Source of the DNA: Sialis fuliginosa
Taxonomy: Eukaryota > Arthropoda > Insecta > Megaloptera > Sialidae
DNA length: 64,000 nt
Assembly (NCBI GenBank): GCA_961205875.1
Contig: OY540811.1
Location: 34,999,340-35,063,339, forward strand
Direction: 5' to 3'
Shown here: in pieces, positions 1-12,584 of the stretch
Layout: the number at the start of each line of letters is the position of its first letter
Position numbering within the stretch: position 1 is the first letter of the stretch
Notes under the pieces: generated by a model
The model's input: the letters and a program-made list of their open reading frames with translations, nothing else
What the model was told of the DNA's origin: nothing
Databases searched by the model: none
Program-made: the position numbers and the translations under genes

Positions 1-236
1 AATCTAAAATACCGAATGAAAATTTCTGCCGCGCAGTGTATACCTTTGTTATGAACTATAAAATAGATATATAACCGTGGCAGAAGTTTTTATTTATGCT
101 ATTCCCCAACAGTCCCGCCCAAGAGGAAGTTTTAATTTTAATTTTTTAGTTTTTTTAATTTTTCATTTTATGATTAATGTAATGTTTGGGGGGGCTGTGG
201 AGAATGGCATGGATAAAAACTTCTGCCATGGGTATA

Positions 237-1454
237 CAGGGTGTCTAAATACCAGGGTACAGTATGGGGATCTCGGAAACTATAAGAGATAGAGATTCGG
301 TTAAATGAGAGAAAAGTTACCTTTAAGAGGGGACAGTTTAATGGTGTATTTACATTTCATAAAAATTTCATAGTCTACTAGATATTAGCCAAAAACGATT
401 TTAGTCCGAATTTTTCCATCGTGAATATTTCTTAAGCGACTTTAAATTTTAAAAAATGTTTCAAATAAATGCTGTAGGGTTTAGTATTGCCTATTTAGAC
501 ATATTTTTTTAATTTTCAGAACTCTCGTAGTTTTTGAGATATGAGACAAACTTATGTTTTCTTAAATAGAAACAATATAAAATTTTGTAATTTTTCAACA
601 GAAGATTTTATTACCTTTTCAATGATATGCAATTTGATGAACTTACTTTTCAAAATATCTCAAAAAATGATTAAAAAGTATTTTTAATTTATTTAATACC
701 CTGTATGATCCAAAGATGGCTATGACAATCAACAATAAGATTTTAAAACAACTGAAAATTTACTTATAAGCTAACATTTAACAATTAACTATTGTATTAA
801 TAAAAAAAGACATATTTTATTTATTTAATACACAATAGCAGCCAATGATGGCTATGGCTATCAACAATAAGATATTAAATTAACTTATAAAAAATTTGAT
901 TAGTAATTAATTGTATTCATAAAAATAATTAAAATTTCAGTTGTTTTTAAATCTTATTGTTGATTGTCATAACCATCTTTGATCATACAGGATGTTAAAT
1001 AAATAAAAAATACTTTTTGATCATTTTTTGAGATATTTTGAAAAGTAAGTACATCAAGTTGCATATCATTGAAAAGATAATAAAATCATCTGTTCAAAAA
1101 TTACAAAATTTCATATTGCTTCTATTTAAGAAAACATAAGTTAGTCTCATATCTCAAAAACTACGAGAGTTCTGAAAATTAAAAAAATGTTTCTAAATAG
1201 GCAATACTAAACCCGACAGCATCTATTTGAAACATTTTTTTAAATTTAAAGTCGCTTAAGAAATATTTACAATGGAAAAATTCGAACTAAAATGGTTTTT
1301 GGCTAATATCTAGTAGACTATGAAATTTTTATGAAATGTAAATACACCATTAAACTGTCCCCTCTTAAAGGTAACTTTTCTCTCATTTAACCGAATCTCT
1401 ATCTCTTATAGTTTCCGAGATCCCCATACTGTACCCTGGTATTTAGACACCCTG
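237..1454. mobile_element. Palindromic TA-flanked element (1218 bp)
   Basis: The ends are CAGGGTGTCTAAATACCAGG and its inverse, followed by arms of about 500 bp that pair with few mismatches. TA is present on both sides (235-236, 1455-1456). The centre lies around 760-930 and has weaker symmetry. There is no coding capacity. The arms contain TTTTTGAGATATGAGACAAA, a motif style shared by other hairpins in this window. Its TA flanks and CAGGGTG ends suggest a Tc1/mariner-mobilised MITE; the family name is unknown to me. Confidence 0.85.
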
Positions 1455-1460
1455 TATATA

Positions 1461-2979
1461 CAGGGTAGTTAAATAGTGCGTCCGGCTTTCCTAGCGCACT
1501 TCCCGTTGGATGAAGAAAAAAAAGTTTGGTACATAATATTATTGGTTTGAAAAGATCAACGTCATAAAATTATTTTCAACAATACTTTTTTTGCGCTATA
1601 ACAAAAACAAAGATTTTTTTAAATAGAATACCCTGTAACGTTTTATGTCTTCCGATGTCCTTTCTTAACCTCTACATTAACGTCTGTTCATTTTTTAATT
1701 TAGTGACAGTGTTGCCAAATTAGAATTTTTTTTCCGAAAAATAATCCATATTCAGGCTCAACTATAAAAAATCGTAGCGACCTAATTTTTTTTGAAGTAA
1801 TGAATTTTTTTAGCAACAATGTTAGCCCAGATAAAGAGTAACATTTTGATAACAAACAATTTTAATTTAGTTCTACAGGGTGTTAATAAAAAAATGTCAA
1901 AGTTTGCAATCTTCAAAATGATAAAACTCATTTTTTTCAAATGTGACTACACTTTTTTTATTTTACTATTCGATGGGTTTTTTTTTCCTTTTCAATTTGT
2001 ATAAGGGATATCTTATGTTTAAACCCCATACTTTCTAAGATATTCAATAATTTTCACAAAAGTAACCATTTCACCATGTTTTTATGCACCGAAGTAGGCT
2101 GTGCTGATGCAAAAGAAATTTCAAAATGTAAGTACTTAAGTATCAATGTAACATTTAATTAAAATTTATAATTAAAACGGATAATACTTATGTAATAAAA
2201 TTATTTATTTTATACAAAAAACTATGATAAGTAACAAAATTGAAAATACATATAAAAGATAACAGTCTACAATAAATGTTCGAAATGTCTTCCATTTTCA
2301 TCCAGGCACAAATCAATTCACCGGCATTTGTTTTGTAATTGTTTCGCATTTATTTTGCATTTGTTTGGCCTACTTCGGTTCATAAAAATGTGGTGAAATG
2401 GTTACTTTTTGAAAATTATTAAATATCTTAGAAAGTATGGGGTTTAGACATAAGATATTCCCTATACAAATTGAAAAGGAGAAAAAAACCCATCGAATAG
2501 AGAAATAAAAAAAGGATAGTCACATTTGAAAAAAATGAGTTTTATCATTTTGAAGATTGCAAACTTTGACATTTTTTTTATTAACACCCTGTAGAACTAA
2601 ATTAAAATTGTTTGTTATCAAAATGTTACTCTTTATCTGGGCTAACATTGTTGCTAAAAAACTTTATCACTTCAAAAAAAAATTAGGTCGCTACGATTTT
2701 TTTTTCGGAAAAAAAATTCTAATTTGGCAACACTGTCACTAAATTAAAAAATGAACAGATGTTAATGTAAACGACATCGGAAGACATAAAACGTTACAGG
2801 GTATTCCATTTTAAAAATCTTTGTTTTTGTTATAGCGCAAAAATGGGACATCCTGTATTGTTGAAAATAATTTTACGACGTTGATCTTTTCAAACCAATA
2901 ATATTATGTTCCAAACTTTTATTTCTATCTCCTATGGGAAGTGCGCTAGGAAAGCCGGACGCACTATTGAACTATCCTG
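1461..2979. mobile_element. Palindromic TA-flanked element (1519 bp)
   Basis: The ends are CAGGGTAGTTAAATAGTGCG on the left and CAGGATAGTTCAATAGTGCG on the inverted right, with TA on both sides (1459-1460, 2980-2981). The arms are about 650-700 bp. The left arm includes ACATTAACGTCTGTTC and the right arm its inverse. It follows the previous palindrome after only TATATA. Non-coding; short ORFs here are palindrome translations. Confidence 0.85.
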
Positions 2980-3052
2980 TATATCTATTTTATAGTTCAT
3001 AACAAAGGTATACACTGCGCGGCAGAAATTTTCATTCGGTATTTTAGATTTT

Positions 3053-4183
3053 ACAGCATTTTTAAGATTAGGGCCCAATTCTGGCCATTTGTAAACCTTA
3101 TAGCACCGAAGTCCCTACATAAAAAATTCTGCCATTATGTTTTTATGTAAGTATACGTCCTAATAAACATTTTGCACCAGGTCCGGTCCGGTAATCTGTT
3201 TTTTTTGGGTTTAAATTTTGAGGGGCTCCTGTAATTAAACCTTTACGCAAAAATTTCTACCGTATATCCAAAACATCTTTAATTGGGGGCTACTATAAGC
3301 AACCGTCTCATTCAAACGGTTGTTACGTGATTTTTTTGTGCGTATTTTTCGTGGGCCCTATCTATTAAATCCCTACAAGCTGGTGGACCGGACTCATCGT
3401 CCGAGCTTTATCTGAGTGAGTACTTCAAAAAACCACAACGGCAGACGGTTGTTAAATCTACACCAATTTTGCAGCTGGCTCCTATACTATATTATTCTAA
3501 ACCTTTTTTTGTAACAAATCCTCTAACAATAAGTAGCAAAACTGTACCTAAAAATTCCTATTTTTGGTACTTTTTAGCCTAGACAGTTTGGACTGTATTC
3601 CCGGGTGCTTTATTTTAGTTAAAAAAACAACTTTAATTCAAAGAAAAACTAACATCAAAAATTGTCGGTGTTCGATTGTAACGAATAATTAAAAAAAGGA
3701 AGCTATTCGGGTTTTGAACACGGGACGCCTGGATGAGAGTCCTGAGCTTGACCACTCGCCCATTTGTATCGTTGTTTCAATGCAGCATTTTGAATTATTA
3801 CCTATCTCAACTATAACCACGCGGAGTCTCCACCCATAACTCGATGCACTTCTGTGACCGTCCCGTTATCAGTTTATATTTTTTTGTAAAACTTTTTATT
3901 TGTGTATTTCGTACTTATTTAATTAAAGTGATAAATAAAATTTTATATTAATTAAATTCACAATCACCTGTAAGACCCCAAGATTACAAACATGTAGTAA
4001 TTTAATAATTAAAAATCTTTTTGATTAAACAGTTTATTAATGATAAATACACTTTTATTTTATATTATATATTTTTTATATAAAATCTATTTATAATATT
4101 TATGTACCTATATAAAAAAGTATAATAGCAAAATATCAAATTGACTCAATCACTTAATAATATCAATTTTTTTAATACGTAGT
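3053..4183. other. Non-coding A+T-rich stretch
   Basis: No gene is recognised. It contains a diverged copy (about 3490-3600) of the module also present at 27225-27330 and 46585-46700, the tRNA-like segment at 3707-3773, and from 3880 to 4180 a plain A+T-rich run. It may belong to the carrier's last intron or to downstream flank. Confidence 0.5.
3707..3773 (-). other. tRNA-like segment (SINE head or tRNA pseudogene)
   Basis: The minus strand contains an A-box-like GGGCGAGTGGTCAAGC and, 30 bp on, a B-box-like GTGTTCAAAACCC, the order and spacing of an RNA polymerase III tRNA promoter. A clean acceptor stem and an unambiguous anticodon loop are not seen, so I favour a tRNA-derived SINE head or an old pseudogene over a functional tRNA. 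Confidence 0.4.
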
Positions 4184-4303
4184 TTAAAATTTTTCATGTC
4201 CACTTTGGTTTTCCTTGTATTCCAGAATAGGTACTGGGAAGGTGCCCAATAAACTTAGAATTTGGGATGGTCCTGATTCTAATCTTCCAAAGGCTGAATC
4301 CAT
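4184..4303 (-). other. Unrecognised 39-codon open frame
   Basis: The minus strand reads MDSAFGRLESGPSQILSLLG, then TFPVPILEYKEN and a stop at 4184-4186. Base composition is clearly less A+T-rich than the surroundings, and an acceptor-like AAGCAG lies directly before the ATG. I considered it as the carrier's missing last exon because of a faint likeness to GPHTILSL, but the neighbouring family residues (YKGF, FFWD) are absent and the phase does not fit convincingly. It may be a captured exon fragment or an old TE piece. Confidence 0.25.
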
Positions 4304-4863
<560 letters not shown>

Positions 4864-6019
4864 CACTGCTTGTCACAATTAGTGGGACACTTTTTCAATG
4901 TAACACAGTTTTGGTAAAAATTGTTATATTAAAATGAAAATTCATAAAAATCATTAGTATGGTGTTGTTTCAAAGCCCAAAGAGTAAAAACTTTGTGCGT
5001 GCATCGATAGCGGGTGAACAACCCTTGGAGGGGTGAAAAATGGAAAGTGACAATTTCAAGTATTGAAAAAAAAGTTTAAAAACTGTTTATTCCAATATAA
5101 TGATAAAATTCACATTAATTTTTATACGTAGAACTTATTTGAACCCTAAAGGTATAAACTATTTTTTAAATCAATATTTAATTCTATTTGCCACCTGTTA
5201 TCATCCCCTAAATTTAGGTTATTAGAAATATAGGAAAATATGAAAGAAATTTTAAAAATCTTCAAGGGTTTTTAGAAATAATCACAATAAATATAAATTT
5301 ACAATTTCAATAAAATCCAGTAATTTTCAACCACTTTTCTACCCTTTAATATTCAACCCCCTGTGTATTACAACTAATTCGAACAACGTAGGCAAAGATA
5401 AATTTTTGAAATTTACAAAATAGGTAGTAAACTGTATATACAACGGTACTGTATGTTAAAAAATACAAATAAATTATAAGGGTAGGCATCAACCCTTAAA
5501 TACTAAACCGCCCCAAATAGTAGGGTAGAATATTAAAGGGTAGAAAAGTGGTTGAAAATTACTGGATTTTATTGAAATTGTAAATTTATATTTATTGTGA
5601 TTATTTCTAAAAACCCTTGAAGATTTTTAAAATTTCTTTCATATTTTCCTATATTTCTAATAACCTAAATTTAGGGGATGATAACAGGTGGCAAATAGAA
5701 TTAAATATTGATTTAAAAAAATAGTTTATACCTTTAGGGTTCAAATAAGATCTACGTATAAAAATTAATGTGAATTTTATCATTATCTTGGAATAAACAG
5801 TTTTTAAACTTTTTTTTCAATACTTGAAATTGTCACTTTCCATTTTTCACCCCTCCAAGGGTTGTACACCCGCTATCGATGCACGCACAAAGTTTTTACT
5901 CTTTGGGCTTTGAAACAACACCATACTAATGATTTTTATGAATTTTCATTTTAATATGACAAGTTTTACCAAAACTATGTTACATTGAAAAAGTGTCCCA
6001 CTAATTGTGACAAGCAGTG
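4864..6019. mobile_element. Palindromic TA-flanked element (1156 bp)
   Basis: The ends are CACTGCTTGTCACAATTAGT and its inverse, with TA on both sides (4862-4863, 6020-6021). Arms of about 500 bp are nearly identical by eye (for example ACCCGCTATCGATGCACGC against its inverse near 4990-5020), indicating recent origin or arm-to-arm gene conversion. The loop near 5350-5520 is short. Non-coding. Confidence 0.88.
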
Positions 6020-6439
6020 TATAATAACTTCGTGCTACGCTCTGCAGTAATACGTCTGTACTCTACATTGATATAGCAAGAAGGAATTTTCCGTATATAA
6101 CTTATTTAAAGTTATTTGCTAAACTATACGACCAAATTGGATACTTCAAAGGGCAAATTATATCTAAATTAAGTACTTATGATGATGAAGGCATTTATTT
6201 CGACAAGGATTAATGTTTTGCAGGCCATAAAGTTTATAATAACTAATTCTAAAAATAAATTCACATAAACAGAACCCAAACATTTTTAATTTTCTTTGTA
6301 ACATAAGAGCAAGCACTGTGGCTTAAATATAAAAGTTAGATATATGGTATCGCAGACTTTATTTGAAATCTTTTGATTCTACACAATTCTTTACTACATT
6401 ATTTTGTCCAATATTGAACGGTTTAGGCAGCGTATTGCA

Positions 6440-6665
6440 AAAGAGCGCGCTGGCGGCAAACTTTTTCCGACTTAATTTACTATTATCGTCACTGCTTATT
6501 CTTTATGTTACCTAACGTAACAAAATATGGCCTATATTGATAGCCTATATACATACTATATAGGCTATCATTATATGTTTTCTTTTTAATTCATATGAAT
6601 TTAAAAAAAACACGTAAATCGGATTAGTAGTTCTCGAGTTATAAGCGCACTAACGGACAGACAGA
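6440..6665. repeat. Dispersed repeat, copy also at 24135-24312
   Basis: The two copies share GCAAACTTTTTCCGACTT, TTTACTATTATCGTCACTGC, ACCTAACGTAACAAAATAT and TCTCGAGTTATAAGCGCACT, followed by the start of a GACA/GACG run. The bases between differ in length. It looks like a piece of a dispersed insect repeat; no coding content. The interval 6022-6440 before it holds nothing I recognise. Confidence 0.65.
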
Positions 6666-6681
6666 CAGACGTTGAGCCTTA

Positions 6682-6765
6682 TACAAGGTGGGGCATTTAA
6701 AGTCTTACAGATTATTATAATAAATAAAATTATTATAATAATCTGTAACACTTTAAATGCCCCAC
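6682..6765. mobile_element. 84-bp TA-flanked hairpin
   Basis: A near-perfect hairpin built from GGTGGGGCATTTAAAG and its inverse around an A+T core (TTATTATAATAA), with TA on each side (6680-6681 and 6766-6767). Its arm, AATCTGTAACACTTTAAATG, is also the right end of the palindrome ending at 61544 in YEATS4 intron 2, so it is a minimal member of that family. Confidence 0.7.
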
Positions 6766-6771
6766 TGTATG

Positions 6772-8929
6772 TACAGAATGATTTACAATAAGTGTAAAAA
6801 AATTTACAGTTTTTTGAGGATGTAATGCCGTGTTTAGACCAAAGAAAACAAAACAGCAACACATTGTATTTAACAATACAGAGGGTTTATTTCACTTTTG
6901 TCAAAAAGACACAATGCTGCTGTATTTTATTTCGATTTGTTATCGATTTTCAGTATCAAACAATAATAATTACAATCAGGTGTGTATGGGGCCAGTGGGC
7001 CCGCCGATTTTTATAAAGTATTTATTTATCCCGAGTTGAGTTCTTGTAGAAGATTACATGTATATAATTTATACTTAATACCGATGCTTCAAATTATATT
7101 TATACTAAATAAGTTGATATTCTTGTTCTATAATTAAAAACAAGCCTTGGGTTGGGGTGAGACCCTTTAAGTCCACACAATCAACTTCCCAACATGGTAT
7201 TATTATAAATACTCGAATACTGATTATTTATTGTTTCCTTAATATAGTTTATGTGAATATTTTTTTAATATGTTTATGAAAAATTTTAATGGTATTGGTC
7301 AGAAATAAAACTCATCTTTGTATTATGAATATTAGTTTTCTAATATCCTAATGTCAATAATATAACACACATTTTTGGAATAACTAATTTGACAGTTAGA
7401 TCAAATTGCATTTGTTTTATAAAACGTAACTAGTCTGACAATTTAAATTTAATTGTATTGGTTTCCAAGGCAATATGAATTGTAGACTTTAATGGCTGTT
7501 TAGGCACGTATAACAAAAAAAAATACTAAACTACATTTTTCATCATTTGTATTGTAGAATATTTATGCTAAGTTTCAAGTAAATCCGACCGAAAAAAAAG
7601 TTTACACCTCTTTTTACCCCTTTAGAGGTTGAATTTCGAAAAATGCTTTCTTTCAGATCATATTTACGTCAAGACGCTTCGATTGGCACCCCAACGAAGT
7701 CAATAGCTTTTTTCATTTGCGAGATTTCGTGCACGTAAAAAATGACACACACATACGTACGTACACACACACACAAACATCTTTCTGAAAACAGTGTAAA
7801 TATCAGGGCTTCGAACCGGAATTGAACCGAAAACCGGAAAAACGTTATTTTTTGCCGGAACGAAACCCGGAACAGAACCGAAATTAAAATATCGGTTTTT
7901 ACGGTTCAATACAACATGTTAAAATACGCGCGTTAACATGATCTTATTTCCCACTTCAATTGTCGTTCGGACTATCATACAAGTACCATAAAAATTTTAA
8001 ATTATGGTAGAAAAAAAAATTTTAATACAAATAATTTTTTTTTAATTAATCACTCGGAGCTGAACCGAAAACCGAAAAAACCGGAAAACCGTCATTTTTT
8101 GCGGAACGAAAACCGGAACCGAACCGAAATATATTTTTTTACTCGAACCGGAACGAAAACCGAAACGAAAAAAATAACGGTTCGAAGCCCTGGTAAATAT
8201 ACTATAGTGACCTTTAAACATATAAATTGTTGAAATTTTTTATTTTGATTTTCGGACCGATTACAATAACTTCCAGCTGGGAAGTTAATAACATAAAAAG
8301 TTAATATATATAAATATACATCCTAATACTTATCATCATAAAGTTATAGCCAGTTGTATGACTGTTACACATACTTTACTAACATGGCTAAAAAAGAAAC
8401 TATGAATGGCTATTTGTTGTTAAAAATGCAGTTTTGGAGGTATATTTATATTAACTTTTTATCTTTTTTTCAACTATAGAATAAGAATATAAACTTATTT
8501 TGTATAATATGAAGCATCCGTATTATATAAAATTCTGCAATACTTTTTTCCAATATTTATCGGAAACGGTTGATCCTATGACAAATGAATAAAATATTTT
8601 TTTGTGTATTTTTTGTCAATGATCTTTTACAAGTATCCAAATTTGGAAAAAATTTAACAACAAAAAAATACTTGATAAAAATCGGCGGGCTCAATGGCCC
8701 CATACATCCCTGGTCTAAATTATTATTGTTTGATACTAGATACTAGATAACACTTATTAATACCAAACCCTGTATCGAATTTCATAACTGTACCACATTG
8801 GGTTTTCTAGATATTAAATGTGCTCTCTCATGAAGAATTTCCGGACACAAAGATTCACATAAAGTTTTTTGCTTTAAAATACATCCTCAATCCACTGTTA
8901 ATTTTTGTACACTAGTTGTAAATCACCTG
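6772..8929. mobile_element. Palindromic TA-flanked element with a central insertion
   Basis: The ends are CAGAATGATTTACAATAAG on the left and CAGGTGATTTACAACTAG on the inverted right, TA on both sides (6770-6771, 8930-8931). Arms of about 370-470 bp include GGGGCCAGTGGGCCCGCCG and CGGATGCTTCAAATT-type blocks shared with the elements at 30167-32614 and 40773-41813. The centre (about 7150-8340) is occupied by other sequence, including the hAT MITE 7804-8192 and AAGTTTCAAGTAAATCCGAC. Confidence 0.75.
7804..8192. mobile_element. hAT-type MITE (389 bp), 8-bp TSD GTAAATAT
   Basis: The inverted ends are CAGGGCTTCGAACCGGAA and CGGTTCGAAGCCCTG. The flanking direct repeat GTAAATAT at 7796-7803 and 8193-8200 is an exact 8-bp duplication. 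The interior is made of repeated ACCGGAA/GAACCGAAA motifs. The terminal CAGGG and 8-bp duplication place it with hAT. Non-coding. Confidence 0.9.
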
Positions 8930-9063
8930 TATAATATATTATGGATTATTGTTATTATCATTTAGTTTACATATAAAAATACAAATAAAATATTGGTATA
9001 AAAAAATACATACGCACTAACTGCAATGAATTCATTCATTTGTAATATATTTAGGACAAACGA

Positions 9064-9310
9064 CAGGGCCGTAACTACCACCGGGACAGTGTCCCGGGGC
9101 CTCCGAATGTAGGGGGCCCCGCAGCAGCGTAAAAATTAAAAATTAGGGTCGGTTAGAGGAACAAAAAAGGTAATTAAAATTAGTAACAAGCGTAAAATTA
9201 TGGATTGAGGTAGCAACGAAAAAAAAGGTCTTTAATTTTTTTATTTTGCATATGAGTGCCCCTCGGTCACTTACTACCCCGGGGCCCCAGAGCCTTTAGT
9301 TACGGCCCTT
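9064..9310. mobile_element. hAT-type MITE (247 bp), 8-bp TSD ACAAACGA
   Basis: The ends CAGGGCCGTAACTACC and TAGTTACGGCCCTT are inverted repeats. ACAAACGA precedes (9056-9063) and follows (9311-9318) exactly. The subterminal parts carry matching CCGGGG-type blocks (GGGGCCCCGCAG, CCCCGGGGCCCC). Non-coding. Confidence 0.88.
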
Positions 9311-9575
9311 ACAAACGAGCTGAGCTGTTGAAGAAATCGTCATAATTCTAGGAAGGATATCAACGGGAATGACATCCAAAAGTAACAATGAATATTTTTT
9401 TCGTAATAATAAAAATTATTTTACGTATTTTTCTTCGGTACAAATGAATAACATATTTTTGATATAACTTACAATCATCATTGATAGATTTATGTAAACA
9501 AAATAGCAAAAAAAACCGCGCGAAGTTGTATTTGTACTGGCTTTACCCGTATGGCGATACTCATACTCTACCTCA

Positions 9576-9665
9576 GGGGTCACCAAACTTTTCGAGAAAC
9601 GGGCCGGATTAAATTTTTGTTAAATATGGTGGGCCGGACGAAAAATATTCTAGTTGGAATTCTAT
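9576..9665. repeat. One end of a hAT-type element
   Basis: CAGGGGTCACCAAACTTTTC followed by ACGGGCCGGATT and GGTGGGCCGGACG resembles the common hAT end with a gggccgga subterminal motif. No partner end was found nearby, so it is a truncated copy or one split by the sequence that follows. Confidence 0.45.
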
Positions 9666-9719
9666 TAGTTAATTTATTTACATGTGCATATGTAAATCAA
9701 TGTAGAATTTATGAAAATG

Positions 9720-10560
9720 ACCATTTTTAATAAAATTTTTATTTTTGTTTTCGAGGTTTAAGGTCATTGGTTAAATAAAAAAATAGTTATATAAGATATA
9801 ACATTTTTTATTATTTATAGACGTTTTGTCTCATTAAAATAAGTATTACGTTTGGTCAGGCCAGAATAGGAATTTTGTTTGTTTTGAATACAGAATTTTA
9901 TTTTTATTTGATAACGCGGACAAGTTAGGACTGACTTGCGGCACGCGCCGATGCATGTCGAGTCAGTATGCAAAGATATATATACGCAACGCTTCGCTCG
10001 CTAATAGTTTAAAGTTAACAATATTTGTATTTGTTTGTGAATCTGTAATTGTTAGTGTGTGTGATTGGTTATATATTATTAATTAGTAAAGAACAGTGCA
10101 GTGGTGCCGACGAAAGTTACGACCGACGTGAAGAAGAAATAATCCCTTTCCTTTCCTTACCCTTTAATTACCCCCTCAAGGACGGACGGACGAAAAGCAT
10201 CACGTCGATCGGACAAGGTAGGTGGCTTGATTACATTGTTTTTTATACCGCCAACACAGTCCACTTATTTAACATTTTTTATCGAACGCGCGAACAACGT
10301 TAACTAACGTAATACTTATTTTAAAACATTGTTAAAAAATATTTTAACATTTTATACTTTTCAAAATTGTTATTTAGTTTATTTAAGTTTTTACTAAATT
10401 ATATATTTGAATGTGTTTTTTAGATAGATACTGAAGAAGTCTTAATAAGACGAAACGTCTATAAATAATAAAAAATGATATCTTATATAACTATTTTTTT
10501 ATTTAACCAATTAAACCTCGAAAACAAAAATAAAAATTTTATGTTAATAAATAGAGTTTA
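9720..10560. mobile_element. Penelope-like retroelement fragment with inverted ends
   Basis: About 115 bp at 9731-9850 recurs inverted at about 10440-10545 (shared blocks AACCTCGAAAACAAAAATAA and GACGTTTTGTCTCATT versus AATAAGACGAAACGTCTAT). An AGACGAAACGTCT block inside inverted or direct terminal repeats is characteristic of Penelope-like elements. The core (9850-10430) contains GGACGGACGGACG and short open frames but nothing resembling reverse transcriptase or GIY-YIG. I therefore call it a truncated copy; family assignment is by motif only. Confidence 0.45.
10431..10459 (+). ncRNA. Hammerhead-ribozyme-like core
   Basis: CTGAAGA (fits the CUGANGA box) is followed by GTCTT-AAT-AAGAC, a perfect 5-bp stem, then GAAAC and GTC. 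This is the order of a type I hammerhead: box 1, stem II, GAAA box, then the cleavage triplet after a minimal stem III. Penelope-like elements are known to carry hammerheads in their terminal repeats. The inverted copy at 9810-9850 has AAAAC instead of GAAAC, so it would be dead. Stem I pairing is weak by eye. Confidence 0.4.
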
Positions 10561-10927
10561 TATTAGAATTTATAATGGAAAATATCTATTAAAATGTACA
10601 TGTATAATACATATTATCATATATTAATATACTAATATGTTCCATGAGAAGTTTCAAAACGCACGAGCACTAGATTGCGACACGGTAACGGTCATGGTAA
10701 ACCCGGGTTCACCATAATTCCAATTTATCGACAAGCTTATACATCCACCCCCTAGATGGCAACACGTTTTTTTTTAGTCTGTGTTTTATTCTGTTATAGA
10801 GCGGCTTTTGTCTATTGTAAGCATAAACACACAGAATAATAAATATACAGAAGCGACACTCAACGTTATTTTACTGGAAACATAGTTTGACATTACGAGG
10901 TGGGATGGGACGGATCTGATTGGTATT

Positions 10928-12584
10928 TTCAACCCCCTAAACTTTCCCTTGTGGGTAGTTTTAGGTCACACGTTAGTGTCTCACGCGACATATCAAAAAT
11001 GCAAAACTTCAATTGGGGATAATTCAAAAACTTTAAATGAAATGATATATCAATTAGTACTTATTTTAAAAAATATGTTTAAATTTAAAAGTTTTGATAA
11101 GAAAATTTTAAATTTAAAATTATTATTTTTTTTATTTTTTTTTAATAAAATTTTTAATTTTCTTAACAAAAGTTGTTAATTTGAATATATTTTTTAAGAT
11201 AAAGTACTAATTGATATATCATTCCATTTAAAAATTTTGAATTATTGTTGCTCGCCCACCCTGTATTTATATGGTAGCGTAAAAAGTTGGAAAATATACA
11301 GGGTGGGGTCGCTTGTTTTGGGTCCATTCAGCAATTACGAGCCTAATAGTCGTACAACTGAACCCGGCATATAGCCGTCCAGTTGGAATACTACATTGTA
11401 GGAATGTTCAGGGGAAACTGGGATACGTACGATGTGGATTTCAACAATGACAACCAAATTAACAAATTGTTAAATTATATTAAATTTAATAACAGAAACA
11501 AAACAATTTATAAATTAACTAAACAAAACTAAAATATATTTAAATTGACTCAACCACTATTTAAACAGTTATATTTGAATCCCTACTTATGAAAATTAAC
11601 AATAAAAAATTTACTCCAGAATAATAAAATATACTCAATACGAAATTCAACTAAGATAAAAATAAAAACCCCAAAACAATTATAATAATAGACTTAAGTT
11701 TGCTGACGAAAGGTACATGCATAGCGATATTGAATTACATAACATTTACTGAACTTGATACTCTAGAATAAAATATTATTTTCACATATAATTAAAATAA
11801 TAAAGCAATTACAAACTTACATGTCCTAGCTCGGCAGCACACTTAAACTATAAATTTAGAATTTGACCATTACCCCCCCCCCCCCCCCCCTATTGCGCGT
11901 TATTTTACATTGCACTTACGTCGCAGGAGTATCTCATTGTTACACGCCCAAAACCCGGCTTAAAGTCTCCCCCGTGAATCAAACTTAAAATCTGTCTCCC
12001 CCCTTTTAATATTATACGCGTTTACTTTATATAGTTGTCTCGTTGGCCCCAATTGAACTGCAAATCATCACAACCAAGCAAAAATGCACATTTTCTACAT
12101 TCTTAAGATGACTTAAAACATTTAATTATTACGTTAGTTACTTGAGTAGGTAATTTTAAAGAATGTGGTATTTTTGCTGAGCTGTGATTTTACTTCCGTT
12201 CGCTCGATACTTTACATTATCCCCAATTGAAATTTAGCATTTTTGATATGTCGCGTATGACACTTTAAATTATCCAAATCTCGAATAATCATACATCATT
12301 AGAAAGTTCATTATTTCTACTTTCAAATAAAAATTTAAAAATAAAATTTCATTAACATTTAACGAAACTAGAGCACTTTAAGTAAACCCCGAAAATTTGG
12401 AAACAAGTCGCCATATTTTCTAAACAATTGAATGTATGAAAAAATTTTTTCACAAAAGTTTCTTACTTTTTTATGATCTTTAAAATTATCTACTTTTGGA
12501 TATACTATTCCATTTGATTTTGCTGAGAAACGGGCATGTACCCCTAAAACTACCCCCCAAGGTAAAGTTTTAGGGGGTTGAAAA
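10928..12584. repeat. Large imperfect inverted repeat
   Basis: TTTTCAACCCCCTAAACTTT at the left pairs with AAAGTTTTAGGGGGTTGAAA near 12564-12584, and ATATCAAAAATGCAAAACTT near 10990 pairs with the sequence around 12230-12255. The right side (12300-12690) is itself a copy, inverted, of the block at 40691-40770 plus 41816-42060. The middle contains the poly(C) tract and unrecognised A+T-rich sequence. Ends were not resolved. Confidence 0.5.
11873..11890 (+). repeat. Homopolymer C tract
   Basis: Eighteen consecutive C in an otherwise A+T-rich context. It is likely length-unstable and prone to sequencing error. No motif suggests a function. Confidence 0.9.

Larger units (their letters stand above)
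1..3052. repeat. Outer inverted repeat enclosing two palindromes
   Basis: Bases 1-71 reappear in inverse at about 2981-3052 with almost no change (AATCTAAAATACCGAATG at the left edge; CATTCGGTATTTTAGATT at the right). Between them lie a 165-bp spacer (72-236) and two complete palindromic elements placed end to end. The left arm continues beyond the window, so the outer structure is larger than can be measured here. Confidence 0.8.

Noticed and set aside
4184-4303. Carrier's missing last exon
   Set aside because: A faint GPxxILSL likeness only; the flanking family motif and a phase-1 acceptor do not fit, so I kept it as unrecognised.
10049-10303. 84-codon open frame in the Penelope-like fragment
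   Set aside because: It crosses a GGAC run, starts in untranslated-looking sequence and resembles no reverse transcriptase or endonuclease motif.
11873-11890. Poly(C) tract as a regulatory element
   Set aside because: Nothing around it suggests a gene or promoter; it is treated as a simple repeat.
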